64,000 bases of DNA from Synechococcus sp. JA-2-3B'a(2-13) (GCF_000013225.1 NC_007776.1:2114501-2178500); one strand, 5' to 3'; shown: positions 28,395 to 38,781, counted from the first letter of the stretch. A program made the numbers and translations. Notes: generated from the sequence alone by a model not told the origin.

Positions 28395-28604
28395 CGATTT
28401 CTCACTTACCATGCAGTGCCCGGCAAAGTTCTCTCTACCTCTTTGGAAGCTGGGGAAGTGGTTACGGTCGAGGGATCCCCTGTGGAAATCTCTTTGGCTG
28501 ATGGTGTCAAGGTCAACGATGCCAATGTGGTAACAGCCGACATTGAAGCTTCCAACGGCGTGATCCACGTCATCGACAAGGTGATCCTGCCCCCGCAAAG
28601 CTAA
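28395..28604 (+). pseudogene. Fasciclin (FAS1) domain fragment, N-terminal half missing
   Basis: The frame encodes [12 protein letters not shown], then a normal FAS1 C-terminal half ([17 protein letters not shown] and [15 protein letters not shown]). The preceding about 70 bases do not encode the FAS1 N-terminal helices (TVFAPTDEAF-type). The frame has only a TTG start at 28272 with unrelated residues. The remnant probably comes from a secreted FAS1 protein damaged by deletion or insertion. Confidence 0.6.
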
Positions 28605-28651
28605 CCTGTCGGTACTGAGGTTCTAAATCCTGCGGGGTCTAGTCCTCTGGC

Positions 28652-28679
28652 AGCCCCTGCCCCTAGTGGTGGGGGCTTT
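28652..28679. terminator. Probable bidirectional terminator
   Basis: The inverted repeat AGCCCC...GGGGCT (28652-28657 with 28672-28677) is followed by TTTG. It lies between the converging FAS1 remnant and the 80-aa gene. Confidence 0.45.
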
Positions 28680-28736
28680 GCGTTGTCAGCCCGGCGATAC
28701 TCAAGGGATCCCTGACCTTGGTCTGCTCTATAGGCT

Positions 28737-28979
28737 CTATAGGTCGATGCCAACGCTGGAAGCGTAGATCGCCTCCACCGACACGCCGGACACCCGTTGA
28801 GGACGCACGATCATGTACTCATTGTCCATTTGCTTGGGCAAGGTGATGAACTCTTCGCCGCCCACCATGAGGTTGTTGATCAGCTCGGTGTATTCTCTGG
28901 CTTCTTTGACCCGTACCTGCATGGTTTGTCCACCTTCCAGCATGATGTGGACAAGATATCCGTCAGGTTTTCTGGCCAT
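28737..28979 (-). CDS. Conserved hypothetical cyanobacterial protein
   Basis: 80 aa, MARKPDGYLVHIMLEGGQTM, with alternating beta-strand-like pattern and LPKQMDNEYMIVRPQRVSGV near the C-terminus. The start is well supported by AGGAG 6 nt upstream of the ATG. It looks like a small beta-rich cytoplasmic protein. No function can be named. Confidence 0.72.
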   Translation of the reverse strand: MARKPDGYLVHIMLEGGQTMQVRVKEAREYTELINNLMVGGEEFITLPKQMDNEYMIVRPQRVSGVSVEAIYASSVGIDL

Positions 28980-29167
28980 GGATGCTCCTGCTGGGTGAAC
29001 CGAAGGACGAGACGAGGGGTGTTCTTATGAACATTATTCCCCCTTTTGAGACCCCTAACCAACCCCTGACTCTTCCGTGAAATCTGGAATTGAGCTGCGC
29101 CAAACCGAATCCCAAGCCGTAGCATAGTGAAAGTGAAATGTGCTCATTTTAATCTTCCTCGCGCTCC

Positions 29168-30076
29168 ATGCCCCATTTGCCTGATGTCTCTGCTGCCCAC
29201 CGTGAGCTGGAGTGGAACGGAGTTCCTTCCACGCCGACAAACGACGCCCAACCCCTGAGCCGCTCTACCGTGAAGGATCCCATCACCGCCCGTTCCGACA
29301 TCATCGCCGTCGGGGGAGCAGAGGATAAGGAAAATGAGCGCCACATCCTTTGGGAGTTCTTCCGCCGAGCGGGGGGAAAGTCTGCCCACATCACCATCGT
29401 GCCCGCGGCTTCTGGGATCCCGGCGGTGCTGGGGGAGATCTACGCCAACATTTTTCAGCAGATGGGGGCAGCCAGCCTCCAAGTTCTGGATATCCGCAGC
29501 CCGATGGAGGCGAGGGATCCCGATAACGTTGAGAAAATCCGCTTCTCCACCGGCATCTACTTTACGGGTGGGGATCAGGAGCGGCTGGCGGAGGTGCTGG
29601 CCCACAGCGAGCTGATGGAGGCCATTCGACAGCAGTGGCAGCGGGGGCAGACGGTAATTGCCGGAACCAGCGCCGGAGCTTCTGCGTTGGGGCAGCAGAT
29701 GATCTCCCGCGGCTACAGCGGAGAACCGCCCACGCCGGCAATTGTAACGGTGAAGACAGGCCTGGGCCTTTTGCCTCGCGTCATCATCGATCAACATTTC
29801 CATCAGCGCAATCGCCTGGTGCGGCTGGTCACGGCGGTGGCCCACTATCCCCAATGTTTGGGTATCGGCATTGATGAGAATACGGCGGTGGTGATCCAGG
29901 CCGACGATGTGATGGAGGTGATCGGCTTGGGGACGGTGACGATTGTGGACGGGACGCAACTGTACTCGACCGTTCAGGAGGCGGCAGCGGATGAGTATTT
30001 TCGGCTGCACAATGCCCGCATTCACTTTTTGCCGCCGGGATCCCGATTCGATCTCAACACCTTGTCTCCGCTGTGA
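29168..30076 (+). CDS. cphB: Cyanophycinase
   Basis: Serine peptidase of family S51 that hydrolyses cyanophycin (multi-L-arginyl-poly-L-aspartate) to beta-Asp-Arg, releasing stored nitrogen. 302 aa. Motifs are [22 protein letters not shown] (substrate pocket) and the nucleophile elbow [10 protein letters not shown]. The first about 40 residues are variable. Its TGA overlaps the menD GTG start (GTGA). Cyanophycin synthetase is not in the window. Confidence 0.94.
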
Positions 30077-31899
30077 CCGGTGAAAACTTTGTCCTGCCGA
30101 GGCGGCTGGACTGGCGCAACCTCAACACCCTCTGGGGATCCCTATTGGCCGAAACCTTGAGTCGGCTGGGTTGCCGTTTAGCGGTGGTGTCTCCGGGATC
30201 CCGCTCAGCCCCCCTGACCTACGCCCTGGCCCAGCACCCCAACATCGAGGCGATCCCGGTGCTGGATGAGCGGTCGGCAGCCTTTTTTGCTCTGGGGTTG
30301 GCCCAGCAAACCCGGCAGCCCATCCCCCTGGTGTGTACTTCCGGCAGCGCTGGCGCTCACTTTTTCCCAGCTCTCATCGAGGCGGCAGAAAGTGGCTGGC
30401 CGCTTTTGGTTTTGACGGCGGATCGGCCCCCGGAGCTGCGCCACTGCCGCGCCGGCCAAGCGATTGACCAGGTGAAGCTCTACGGCCATTACCCCAACTG
30501 GCAGGCGGAGTTGGCCCTGCCCAGCGCGGATCCAGAAGCCCTGGCCTACTTGCGCCAGACCCTGGTTCACGCCTGGGAGCGCACCCTTTACCCCTTCCCC
30601 GGCCCTGTGCATTTGAATGTGCCCTTCCGGGATCCCTTGGCTCCCATTGCCGATGGCAGCACTGCGCCGCTGCTCCATCTACAGGAAGATCCGGAGTTCG
30701 AGAAGACCTTTTTTCGTGGGGTTGCTCCTCCATGCACCGGCTCTTCCTTGCAGGCGGTGCGGAGCCCTTTTCAGACGGAGACGGTTTCTTTTTGGCAGGA
30801 GTGGCGCGGCTGTGAGCGGGGGGTGATCTTGGCGGGGCCGGCTCAACCGGCGGATCCCCAGCGTTATGTGGAGGCAGTGGCCCATTTGGCGACGGCTTTG
30901 GGGTGGCCGGTTCTGGCCGAGGGGCTCTCTCCCCTGCGCAACTACGCTTCCCTCAACCCCTATCTCATCACCACCTACGATCTCATCCTGCAGCGGGATC
31001 GGCCCCAGCTTTGGCCGGAGCAAGTCATCCAACTGGGATCCCTGCCCACCAGCAAAGCGCTGCGGCAAACCCTGGCCAAGGTTGCTCCCCGCGTTTGGCG
31101 GTTGGATCCCCGTCCCGACAATGGGGATCCCCTGCACAACCCCACCACCCACTTGCCTTTCGCCGTAGAGGAGTGGGTCGCCGGGATCCCGGAAGCGCCG
31201 GCCAAGCGAACAACTTTTCTGCAGGGCTGGCTGACAGCGGAAGCACAAATCCGTGCTGCCCTAGACCAGGCCATGACTGACCTATCGGAGTGGTTTGAAG
31301 GCAAGGTTGCCTGGTGGCTGGCCCACCACTTGCCCCCAGAGACTCCGCTGTTTATTGCCAACAGCACGCCGGTGCGGGATGTGGAGTGGTTTTGGCCCCC
31401 CAACGACCGCCGCATCCGTCCCTACTTCAATCGCGGCACCAACGGCATCGATGGCATTCTCTCTACCGCCCTTGGGGTGGCCCACGGCTCTCACAAACGC
31501 CCAACGGTGCTGCTGACCGGGGATCTGGCCTTTCTCCACGACAGCAGTGGCCTACGGCTCGGCCAACAGGTGCGGGGATCCCTGACCATTCTCCTCATCA
31601 ACAACCAGGGGGGTGGGATTTTCGAGCTGCTGCCCATTGCTGAAGTGGGCCGTCAAGGGCCAGATCCGCCCTTTGAGCCCTACTTTGCTACTCCCCAGTT
31701 GGTGGATCTTGCCCTCCTCTGCCAAGCCCACGGCATTCCCCACCGGCGGGTGGAAAGCTGGCAGGAGCTGGCCCAAGCTTTGGATCCCTTGCCTGCCCAA
31801 GGGGTGCGGGTGTTGGAGATCCTTACGGATCGAAAAGCCGATGCTCAGCGGCGGCGGGACTGGTTTCAACAGTGGTCGGAGCTGCCATCCAAGCCTTGA
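30073..31899 (+). CDS. menD: SEPHCHC synthase MenD
   Basis: Thiamine-diphosphate enzyme joining 2-oxoglutarate to isochorismate in phylloquinone (photosystem I quinone) synthesis, 608 aa. Motifs are [43 protein letters not shown] and the ThDP-binding [12 protein letters not shown] ... [13 protein letters not shown]. The GTG start overlaps the cyanophycinase stop, an unusual operon pairing. The 3' end is overlapped by the convergent miaA. Confidence 0.94.
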
Positions 31900-32887
31900 C
31901 CTGCTTCCAGATCTGCTCCGGCAAATCCTCAGCTTCGCAGTCCAGCCACAGGGCCACGCATCGACCCCTTCCCGACAGGGTGCCGTAGGCATGGCCCTTT
32001 TGGATCCCCAGCATGGCTCGAAACCAAGTCATCTGCCGCTTGGCAAATTGGCGGGTGCGCCGCACAATCAGGGGTTGCAGTTCGGCTTCCGGGATCCGCC
32101 CCTCCAGGTAAGCGCCGATCTCCGCATAGCCCAAGGTCTGCAAGAGGGGTAAGTCTGGCCCGTAGCGCTCCCGCAGGGTTTTCACCTCCTCGATCCACCC
32201 CCGCTCCATCATCTCCGCCGTGCGCCGGGCAATGCGTTGTTCCAAACGGGGCATTGGGCAGCGCAGCCCCAGGATCAAGATGGGGTAATGGGGGGGATGA
32301 GCCCGCCTTAGGCTGGAAGCCGGCTTCCCGGTGGTGTAAACGATCTCCAAAGCCCGCAGCGTGCGCACCGCGTCATGGGGATGAATGTGCTGGGCGGCAA
32401 CGGGATCCAACTGCTGCAGCCAGGCGTAGCGGATCTCAGGGGGCCAAGTTTCCAGTTGTCTTCTCAGTTGGGGCTGCGGGGGTACAGCAGGGATCCCTAG
32501 GCCAGCAGTCACCGATTGGATGTAGAGACCGGTGCCCCCCACCAAGATGGGAGTCTGTCCCTGCCGATGGGCCTCGGCGATGCGGGCTTGGGCCGCCTGC
32601 TGAAACTCAGCCACCGTGTAGGTGTGGCAGGGATCAACAATGTCGATCAACTCGTGGGGCCAAAGGGCCTGCTCGGCGGGGGTAGGCTTGGCTGTGCCGA
32701 TGTCGAACTCGCGGTAGACCTGGCGAGAGTCCGCATTCAACAACGGGGATCCCAGCCGTTGGGCCAAAAGCAGTGCCTGTCGAGATTTCCCGGTGGCCGT
32801 GGGGCCGGCAATGACGATCAATCCCGGCCATTCTGTCCGGTCAGAAGCTGCTGCAGCGGGAATGCCATTCTCGAGGGTAATGCGCAT
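31823..32887 (-). CDS. miaA: tRNA dimethylallyltransferase MiaA
   Basis: Transfers a dimethylallyl group to A37 of tRNAs reading UNN codons, 354 aa. P-loop [12 protein letters not shown], followed by [19 protein letters not shown] and the catalytic-region [12 protein letters not shown]. The last 77 nt overlap the 3' end of menD on the opposite strand, so its about 25 C-terminal residues are probably non-essential. Confidence 0.94.
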
Positions 32888-32963
32888 TCGCTACCCAAAC
32901 CATCGGCAGGGCAGACTGGCAAGCAACTTTCCTCAGAGACCAGATTAAGATTCTCGAAGAACC

Positions 32964-33866
32964 TTGTCTCTTTGGGTTAGGATCGGTTACTTACTACCCT
33001 GCTTTTTTGCTGTGCTGATCTCATCCTACATTCCTGCTTCGACGGTTTTGAGGGGCAATGGGCCACAGCCGCAGCCAGTGGCGCAGTTTTTACCTCTCCG
33101 GCTAGAGCTGTTCGCAAGGCGCGGCCTCAGCCAGATTGGACGGGCAATTGGAACAGGGTTGCTGATGGCTATGCTCATAGGTGTCCCTTGCTCGGCGCGG
33201 GGGGAGACCTTGGTGCTCAAGCAGGGAGAAGTGCGCACTCTGCCCCTGTTGCAAACCCGGGCTCGGCTGCCCTTGCAAATGGAAATGCTCTATCTGGGCA
33301 TGGTCGAGGAGCGCTTCTTGAGCTACGCCCGCGCCAACAATTGGGAGACCCTTTCTAGCGACCGGGAGGATCCCCGCTGGAGCCGCTGGCAACTGCGTCC
33401 TGGGGGTGAAGCCCTTTACCTGCCCGATTCCCCTTCATCTCAGAACTCCTTGGAGCCCCCCATCTATGCCCGTGGGTTTTATGTGCAAGCCTATTTTGTC
33501 GGCGGGCGCCTGGCGGGAATGCACCTGATTCGCAACCCTGAAGAGCCGGGCTTCAACTTGAAGGCCCTGCAAAGGCTTATCCGCGCCTGGTTTCCCGATA
33601 ATCGCCTGATGTTGTATTACCAAGTGTTGCCAGAGGATCCCGAGCAGCAGGTGCTGGGCGCCTATTTGGGCACCATTCCTCCTCCCTACCTTGCCGATAT
33701 TCGGCGCAACCACGTGCCTTTTTGTCAGACTTTTTTCAGCCCCACTTTGCCCCAGCCGATCATCCCACCCTCCGTCGATGGGCCTCCCCATTGCTTGGGC
33801 ACGACTGCTGCCAACAGCGGGACGGCGCCTCACGCTGCCCAGAAAGAGACTGCGGCTATGCGCTAG
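32964..33866 (+). CDS. Hypothetical secreted or membrane-anchored protein
   Basis: Up to 300 aa. A hydrophobic segment near residues 60-80 ending VPCSARGETL looks like a signal peptide, so translation may start at a GTG at 33078 rather than the TTG at 32964. The rest is soluble and periplasmic-looking (LEMLYLGMVEERFLSYARAN region and PIYARGFYVQAYFVGGRLAG). No recognised family. A copy of dispersed repeat A follows the stop immediately. Confidence 0.6.
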   Translation: MSLWVRIGYLLPCFFAVLISSYIPASTVLRGNGPQPQPVAQFLPLRLELFARRGLSQIGRAIGTGLLMAMLIGVPCSARGETLVLKQGEVRTLPLLQTRARLPLQMEMLYLGMVEERFLSYARANNWETLSSDREDPRWSRWQLRPGGEALYLPDSPSSQNSLEPPIYARGFYVQAYFVGGRLAGMHLIRNPEEPGFNLKALQRLIRAWFPDNRLMLYYQVLPEDPEQQVLGAYLGTIPPPYLADIRRNHVPFCQTFFSPTLPQPIIPPSVDGPPHCLGTTAANSGTAPHAAQKETAAMR

Positions 33867-33867
33867 T

Positions 33868-33889
33868 TGCAACAGTGTTGCGTAGCAAT
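33868..33889. repeat. Dispersed repeat A copy
   Basis: The sequence GCAACAGTGTTGCGTAGCAA directly downstream of the gene ending at 33866 is a reverse-oriented copy of repeat A. Confidence 0.65.
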
Positions 33890-34015
33890 AAGGTTGTGAG
33901 GCTAAAACCATTCCCCCTCTGTGGACGAAGAGCCGGGAGTGGGGGGCCAGATTAAGTCAGCGGCGCAAAGCGCCAGGGCCAAGCTGGATTTTAGAAGGGA
34001 GCAATTTCCTTCAAA

Positions 34016-34726
34016 TCAAACTGTCACCAGCTCGGGACGGCGGCTGTTGCGAATGCTGCGAATGGCTTCGGCATAGTCTTTGGCTTTGAACACTGCCGAA
34101 CCGGCCACAATGGCGTTGGCTCCTGCTTCAATCACCTGCCAAGCGTTGCTGGCTTTGATGCCGCCATCCACCTCGATCCAGGGATCCAGGCCCCGCTCAT
34201 CGCACATGGCCCGCAACTGGCGAATTTTGGGCACCACTGCCGGAATGAAGCTTTGCCCGCCAAATCCGGGGTTGACACTCATGATCAACACCAGATCCAC
34301 CAGATCCAGCACGTATTGGATCAGCTCCAAAGGGCTGGCCGGATTGAGCACCACGCCCGCTTGCTTGCCCAGATCCTTGATTTGGCTGAGGGTGCGGTGC
34401 AGGTGAATGGTGGAGCTGGACTCTGCGTGCACGGAAATAATGTCGGCCCCTGCCTTGGCAAAATCCGCCACATAGTTCTCCGGCTCTACAATCATCAGGT
34501 GGACGTCCAGGGGCTTGGCCGTCACCGGGCGCAGGGCTTCCACCACCAACGGGCCGATGGTGATGTTGGGCACAAAGCGGCCATCCATCACATCCACATG
34601 GATCCAGTCGGCCCCCGCCTCATCCACTGCCCGTACTTCCTCCCCCAACCGGCTGAAATCGGCTGAAAGGATGGAAGGGGCGATCACAATCGGCTTTTGC
34701 CCAGAGGTCGCTGACGGCTGCACCAT
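34016..34726 (-). CDS. rpe: Ribulose-phosphate 3-epimerase
   Basis: Calvin-cycle and pentose-phosphate enzyme, 236 aa TIM barrel. Motifs include [41 protein letters not shown] and IEVDGGIK, carrying the catalytic Asp pair and metal-binding His. The ATG at 34726 is preceded by AGGACT. Confidence 0.96.
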   Translation of the reverse strand: MVQPSATSGQKPIVIAPSILSADFSRLGEEVRAVDEAGADWIHVDVMDGRFVPNITIGPLVVEALRPVTAKPLDVHLMIVEPENYVADFAKAGADIISVHAESSSTIHLHRTLSQIKDLGKQAGVVLNPASPLELIQYVLDLVDLVLIMSVNPGFGGQSFIPAVVPKIRQLRAMCDERGLDPWIEVDGGIKASNAWQVIEAGANAIVAGSAVFKAKDYAEAIRSIRNSRRPELVTV

Positions 34727-34831
34727 GGTGAGTCCTGGGGATTGAAAACAGAGAAACGGAGAAACCTGCTCCTCTATGGTACGGGGTTTGATCCCCTTTG
34801 CAAAGCGTCATATCCCCTCTCAGCTTGGCAC

Positions 34832-35143
34832 TCAAGGCTCCAGGGGGGACGTGGACTCTCGCGACAGGATCCCGTTCGCGTTGGCGGAACGGAGTCCTTT
34901 CAAGCTCGCATCGCCGGGCCACAGACCCTGCAAGACTTGGGCAACACGGTGCCAGGGATCCAGCCGTTCCGTTCGCGTTGGCGGGACGGAGCCCTTGCTG
35001 CTTTGAGGCTCTGGAGAAGACTGCTCAGAGGGAGCGGGATCCCTTTCTTCCAACTGCAGAGAAAGCTGCTGCAACTGCATGTAGATGCTGTTCACGGCCA
35101 GCATGGCCAAGACCGTGCCAAAAAACTTGGTGCGGGATCCCAT
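34832..35143 (-). CDS. Hypothetical small membrane protein carrying repeat-derived tail
   Basis: 103 aa. The first about 25 residues (MGSRTKFFGTVLAMLAVNSI) look like a signal anchor. The C-terminal half translates two copies of dispersed repeat B and has low-complexity character. It may be a small anchored protein extended by repeats, or a spurious frame. Confidence 0.4.
   Translation of the reverse strand: MGSRTKFFGTVLAMLAVNSIYMQLQQLSLQLEERDPAPSEQSSPEPQSSKGSVPPTRTERLDPWHRVAQVLQGLWPGDASLKGLRSANANGILSRESTSPLEP
34870..34993. repeat. Two direct copies of dispersed repeat B
   Basis: Copies at 34870-34897 and 34966-34993 share CGTTCGCGTTGGCGG and the following ACGGAG. A third lies in rimO and a partial one near 10329. 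Confidence 0.7.
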
Positions 35144-35293
35144 AGGTCAACCCCTGTGCGAGAACAAGAGTAGGGTCGTCGCCGGTGCGTTAGCTCCACC
35201 TTAGCTCACAGGTTTGGCTGGCTGTTGCGAGAAAATAAACCTGTTTGCACCAGATCCTGCAAAGCCCTCGGGTCAAGATCCGCCGCCAAGACG

Positions 35294-35695
35294 ATGACTA
35301 CTCCACGAAAGCCAACCTACCAGCACCTGCACACCGCCCTTTGGGTAAGCGATCTGGCCAGAGCCGAACATTTTTACGGGACAGTGCTTGGGATCCCCAA
35401 GGTGGAACGGTTGCCGTTTGACTTTCCCGGCGCTTGGTATCAAGTGGGTTCCTCCCAAATTCATTTAATCGTGGCCGAGGAGCCGATGGATCCACGGCAG
35501 CGAAGCGGAACGGGATCCTCAAAGTGGGGGCGTAATCCCCATGTGGCGCTGGGGGTAGATGACTTGGAAGCGGTGAAGGCTCGCCTGCGGCAGGAAGGGT
35601 ATGAGGTGCAACCGAGCGCTTCCGGGCGAGCGGCAGTGTTCGTCCGGGATCCGGATGGGAATGTGATAGAGCTAAGCTCGATTAGCGCAACTTAG
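35294..35695 (+). CDS. VOC (glyoxalase/bleomycin resistance) superfamily protein
   Basis: 133 aa with the paired beta-alpha-beta-beta-beta fold: HLHTALWVSDLARAEHFYGT in the first module and NPHVALGVDDLEAVKARL in the second, ending RDPDGNVIELSS. Putative metal ligands are the His in LHTALWV, the His in NPHVALGV and the Glu in NVIEL. The substrate is unknown; the glyoxalase I label would go beyond the evidence. The next gene follows 2 nt after the stop. Confidence 0.88.
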   Translation: MTTPRKPTYQHLHTALWVSDLARAEHFYGTVLGIPKVERLPFDFPGAWYQVGSSQIHLIVAEEPMDPRQRSGTGSSKWGRNPHVALGVDDLEAVKARLRQEGYEVQPSASGRAAVFVRDPDGNVIELSSISAT

Positions 35696-35697
35696 CC

Positions 35698-37314
35698 ATG
35701 AGCCATCTCCCCTCAGCAATGCCGCCGGTTGCAACAGCGTTGCGTAGCGATATGGGTTCTCGTTGCCAGTTCGATCCGGCCATCAGCCTGGTCAGTTCCG
35801 CACAGATGCAGCGCATTGAGGAGCAGATCTTCTCTGCCGGCATGCCCGTTGCCGCTCTGATGGAGAAGGTGGGGCTGGCCGTTGTTGCTCAGTTGCAGAA
35901 GGATTTTCCGCAAGCCCATCGCATTGGGATCCTCTGTGGGACAGGGCACAACGGTGGCGATGGGTTGGTGGTTGGGCGGGAGCTATGGCTGGCCCAAAAG
36001 TCGGTGAAGGTGTGGCTGGGCAAGCCGGATCTCAAACCCCTGACGGCAGACCACGCCCGCTATCTCAAGGCGCTGGGGGCAGAGTTTGTGGAGAGTCTTG
36101 AAGAGCTGGCCGATTGCGATTTGTTAATTGATGCCCTGTTTGGGATCGGTCTGAACCGGCCTTTGGGGGAGCCTTGGGCGGGGGCGGTGGGGTGGGCCAA
36201 TGGCAGTGGGATCCCCATCCTCAGCCTGGATTTGCCGTCTGGCCTCAACGACCAAACCGGGGAAGTCTGGGGCTGCTGCATTCGCGCCAGCCATACCTAT
36301 ACCCTTGGCCTTTGGAAACGGGGGCTGTGGCAGGAAGCAGCTCTGCCTTGGGTAGGACGGTTACATCGCGTTGATTTTGGGATCCCCCCTTGGGCCTGCC
36401 CAGAGGATGAGGTTCCCCGGTTGTTGCTGCGGCCTTGGCAGCACTTTCCTGCGGATCCCCCTTTGGATACCCACAAATACCGCCAGGGATCCCTGTTGTT
36501 GGTGGCAGGCTCGGCAGCCTATGCTGGAGCAGCGGTGTTGGCGGGGCTGGGATCCCGCGCCAGCGGGGTGGGCATGGTGACGATGGCGGCGCCGGCGGAG
36601 TTGAAAGGACTGATCCACAGCGCCTTGCCAGAGGTTTTGGTTCATGCCTGGGAAGGGATCCCTTCTCTGCCGCCGGTTGCCGAGAAACCCTTTCAGGCGG
36701 TGGCCGTGGGGCCGGGCTTGGGAGAAACCCGTTTGCCCCTGCTGGAGATCCTGCTGCGGGATTGGGCCGGGATCCCCTGGGTGATCGATGCGGATGGGCT
36801 GAATGCTCTGGCGGAGATGGGGGTAGAGCGCCTTCAGGAAAAAGGGATCCAGGCCATCCTCACCCCCCACCTGGGGGAATTTCGGCGGCTTTTTCCGGGG
36901 ATCCCGCTTGGGGATCGCATCGAGGCAGCCCAAAGGGCGGCAGCCCAGAGTGGAGCAGTGGTGGTTTTGAAAGGGGCGCGGACGGTGATCGCCTCTCCCA
37001 CTGGGGAATGCTGGGTGAACCCGGAAAGCACACCGGCTTTGGCCCGCGGTGGCAGCGGCGATGTCTTGACCGGTTTGATCGGGGGCCTAGTGGCGCGAAG
37101 AAGAGCTCAAGCCGGTCAACCTTTGGACGCTCCCGCCCTGCTCAGTTGCGCCTGTGCGGGGGTGTGGTGGCATGCTCAGGCGGCTGTCCATCTGGCGCAA
37201 GAACGCGGCCTAACGGGAGTGGATCCGGCACGGCTGGCGGAGCATTTGCCCCAGGCGCTGCAAGCTCTTCAACAGGAGGAAGTTGTTCATACCGTGTCGC
37301 AGGCGGGTGAATAA
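35698..37314 (+). CDS. nnr: Bifunctional NAD(P)H-hydrate epimerase/dehydratase Nnr
   Basis: Repairs hydrated NAD(P)H. The N-terminal YjeF epimerase domain (GILCGTGHNGGDGLVVGREL) and C-terminal carbohydrate-kinase-like dehydratase domain (LTPHLGEFRRLFPG and ARGGSGDVLTGLIGGLVARR) total 538 aa. The first 17 residues translate a copy of dispersed repeat A (35728-35751). The real ancestral start may be the ATG at 35752 (MGSRCQFDPA). Confidence 0.93.
   Translation: MSHLPSAMPPVATALRSDMGSRCQFDPAISLVSSAQMQRIEEQIFSAGMPVAALMEKVGLAVVAQLQKDFPQAHRIGILCGTGHNGGDGLVVGRELWLAQKSVKVWLGKPDLKPLTADHARYLKALGAEFVESLEELADCDLLIDALFGIGLNRPLGEPWAGAVGWANGSGIPILSLDLPSGLNDQTGEVWGCCIRASHTYTLGLWKRGLWQEAALPWVGRLHRVDFGIPPWACPEDEVPRLLLRPWQHFPADPPLDTHKYRQGSLLLVAGSAAYAGAAVLAGLGSRASGVGMVTMAAPAELKGLIHSALPEVLVHAWEGIPSLPPVAEKPFQAVAVGPGLGETRLPLLEILLRDWAGIPWVIDADGLNALAEMGVERLQEKGIQAILTPHLGEFRRLFPGIPLGDRIEAAQRAAAQSGAVVVLKGARTVIASPTGECWVNPESTPALARGGSGDVLTGLIGGLVARRRAQAGQPLDAPALLSCACAGVWWHAQAAVHLAQERGLTGVDPARLAEHLPQALQALQQEEVVHTVSQAGE
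35728..35751. repeat. Dispersed repeat A copy in nnr 5' region
   Basis: GCAACAGCGTTGCGTAGCGA lies within the 5' end of nnr and is translated as part of PPVATALRSD if the first ATG is used. Confidence 0.65.
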
Positions 37315-37351
37315 ATACTCTAAGTCATAGCCCAAGCCTTCCTGCTTGCTC

Positions 37352-38134
37352 CTACCCTCCACTAGGGGTCACCCGGTAAAGGGCACAGGAATAGAATTCT
37401 GGCTGGTTACTCGAAAGCCTTGGACAGGCCACCAAACCAAAGCCCGCATCCTCCACCACTATCTTCTCCGGCTGCAAGCTAAAATCCTGCGGGATCCGGA
37501 AAATCGGACTCAGGGATCCCTGAGGGGACACCCGTGCCAACCCACTGCGCCAAGACCCTTCTGCATCTTCCAAAAGACGACTCTGCCCCAACAAAGCCAC
37601 TAAGTTGGCTCCTTGTAGGTCAATATCCCGGATGGGTACAGAATCTCCACCATTTTGTTCTCGTATCACCCGCCCATCCACCACTACCGCTAGCCCCTGA
37701 CTGGGATTGGCCTTGAGAATACTCGGATTCCCTTGGTTATTGGCCAGAAAATAATACTCCTGCCCGACGAGCTTGGTTGCGGAGTTATCCGAGATAAGCG
37801 AAAACCCAGGCGGGAAAAAAGCACTCAAATCCATCACCTGAGTGGTTTGCCCTGTGGCATCCACCTGCAGCAACTCCTGACCACAACAGGAACGCAGCCA
37901 ATCCCGACTTTGCCGAGCCATAATCACCGGGAAGCTATACCGGGTGAAAACGACGCTATTGCCCACCTGAACGAGGTTGGATAGGTATTCTGCAGTTCCT
38001 CTTCCGAAGGCCCCAAATGGGAGATCATCCACAAACGTCGAGACTTGGCCCTGGGCATTCACTTTGTTCAAAACCCCCACATTCCGGGTTCCAACCCCTG
38101 CATCAAAGCTCCGAGTGCCTTTCAGCAGCATCAC
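37352..38134 (-). CDS. Hypothetical protein, probably truncated at the N-terminus
   Basis: 260 aa of beta-propeller-like sequence (GVLNKVNAQGQVSTFVDDLP, VDATGQTTQVMDLS and similar). It has no signal peptide, although the content looks extracytoplasmic. The reading frame continues upstream without a start to about 38210, giving plausible protein sequence (NEWPGYSEWFRRIGAFEDGV) that overlaps the next gene in another frame. This suggests the 3' part of a longer gene cut off by a recombination event. ATG pairs at 38134 may allow expression. Confidence 0.5.
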   Translation of the reverse strand: MMLLKGTRSFDAGVGTRNVGVLNKVNAQGQVSTFVDDLPFGAFGRGTAEYLSNLVQVGNSVVFTRYSFPVIMARQSRDWLRSCCGQELLQVDATGQTTQVMDLSAFFPPGFSLISDNSATKLVGQEYYFLANNQGNPSILKANPSQGLAVVVDGRVIREQNGGDSVPIRDIDLQGANLVALLGQSRLLEDAEGSWRSGLARVSPQGSLSPIFRIPQDFSLQPEKIVVEDAGFGLVACPRLSSNQPEFYSCALYRVTPSGG

Positions 38135-38763
38135 CCCATCTTCAAATGCACCGATTCTGCGGAACCACTCTGAATAGCCTGGCCATTCATTTTTTTCTGC
38201 ATTGTTTGACCAAGAAGATTAATTAGAGTTTCTTGGACATTAAACCTTTGCAATAGTGGCCTTAGAATATCATTTGCATTTGGGGCTTTTAGAAGAACAC
38301 GAGCATATTGCCACGCTTGAGGGTCTGACAGTTCTGGCAGTGCTTCCCGAATCTTGAGTGCAATGGATGCAACGATTTGAAAGGTTGGGTTGTCTGCTGC
38401 TTGAGTTACATTTCCAGACGCAGTTATTCCTCCCAAAGCCATGCTGTAAGCAAGCCGATAGTTTGCGATGTCTTGCTCGAACCCAATATTGTCTTTGAGT
38501 CGGATCAATACATTCTCTTCATTTCCTCCAATGGCAGCAATGATTCTATCACGATTATCCTCAGCGTCACGTATTTCAGTTGCCAGTCCGTTAATATAGT
38601 AAATTTTAGACTTGAGGACAAGTGCAGCGGTATTGAAGCTGAAATTGGGAGAAATAACTGAGTGAATATTTGGTCTGTTTGGTAATGAGCAAGACTTGAG
38701 AATCAGTACAGACAGGCAACAGCACAATAAAACAACAAGACGAACAGTATTTCGACCGAACAT
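38131..38763 (-). CDS. Hypothetical exported protein in AT-rich patch
   Basis: 210 aa with an N-terminal lipoprotein-like signal (LVVLLCCCLSVLILKSCS) and a helical Asn/Ala/Ile-rich mature part. Codon use is clearly AT-richer than neighbours, and it has few GGATCC sites. Its last codons overlap the frame of the 260-aa protein. It is likely horizontally acquired. No family recognised. Confidence 0.6.
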   Translation of the reverse strand: MFGRNTVRLVVLLCCCLSVLILKSCSLPNRPNIHSVISPNFSFNTAALVLKSKIYYINGLATEIRDAEDNRDRIIAAIGGNEENVLIRLKDNIGFEQDIANYRLAYSMALGGITASGNVTQAADNPTFQIVASIALKIREALPELSDPQAWQYARVLLKAPNANDILRPLLQRFNVQETLINLLGQTMQKKMNGQAIQSGSAESVHLKMG

Positions 38764-38781
38764 CCATTTATCCTCACTAAT

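Noticed and set aside
29144-30025. Open frame opposite cyanophycinase
   Set aside because: Shadow frame of a recognised gene, His- and Arg-rich with no domain.
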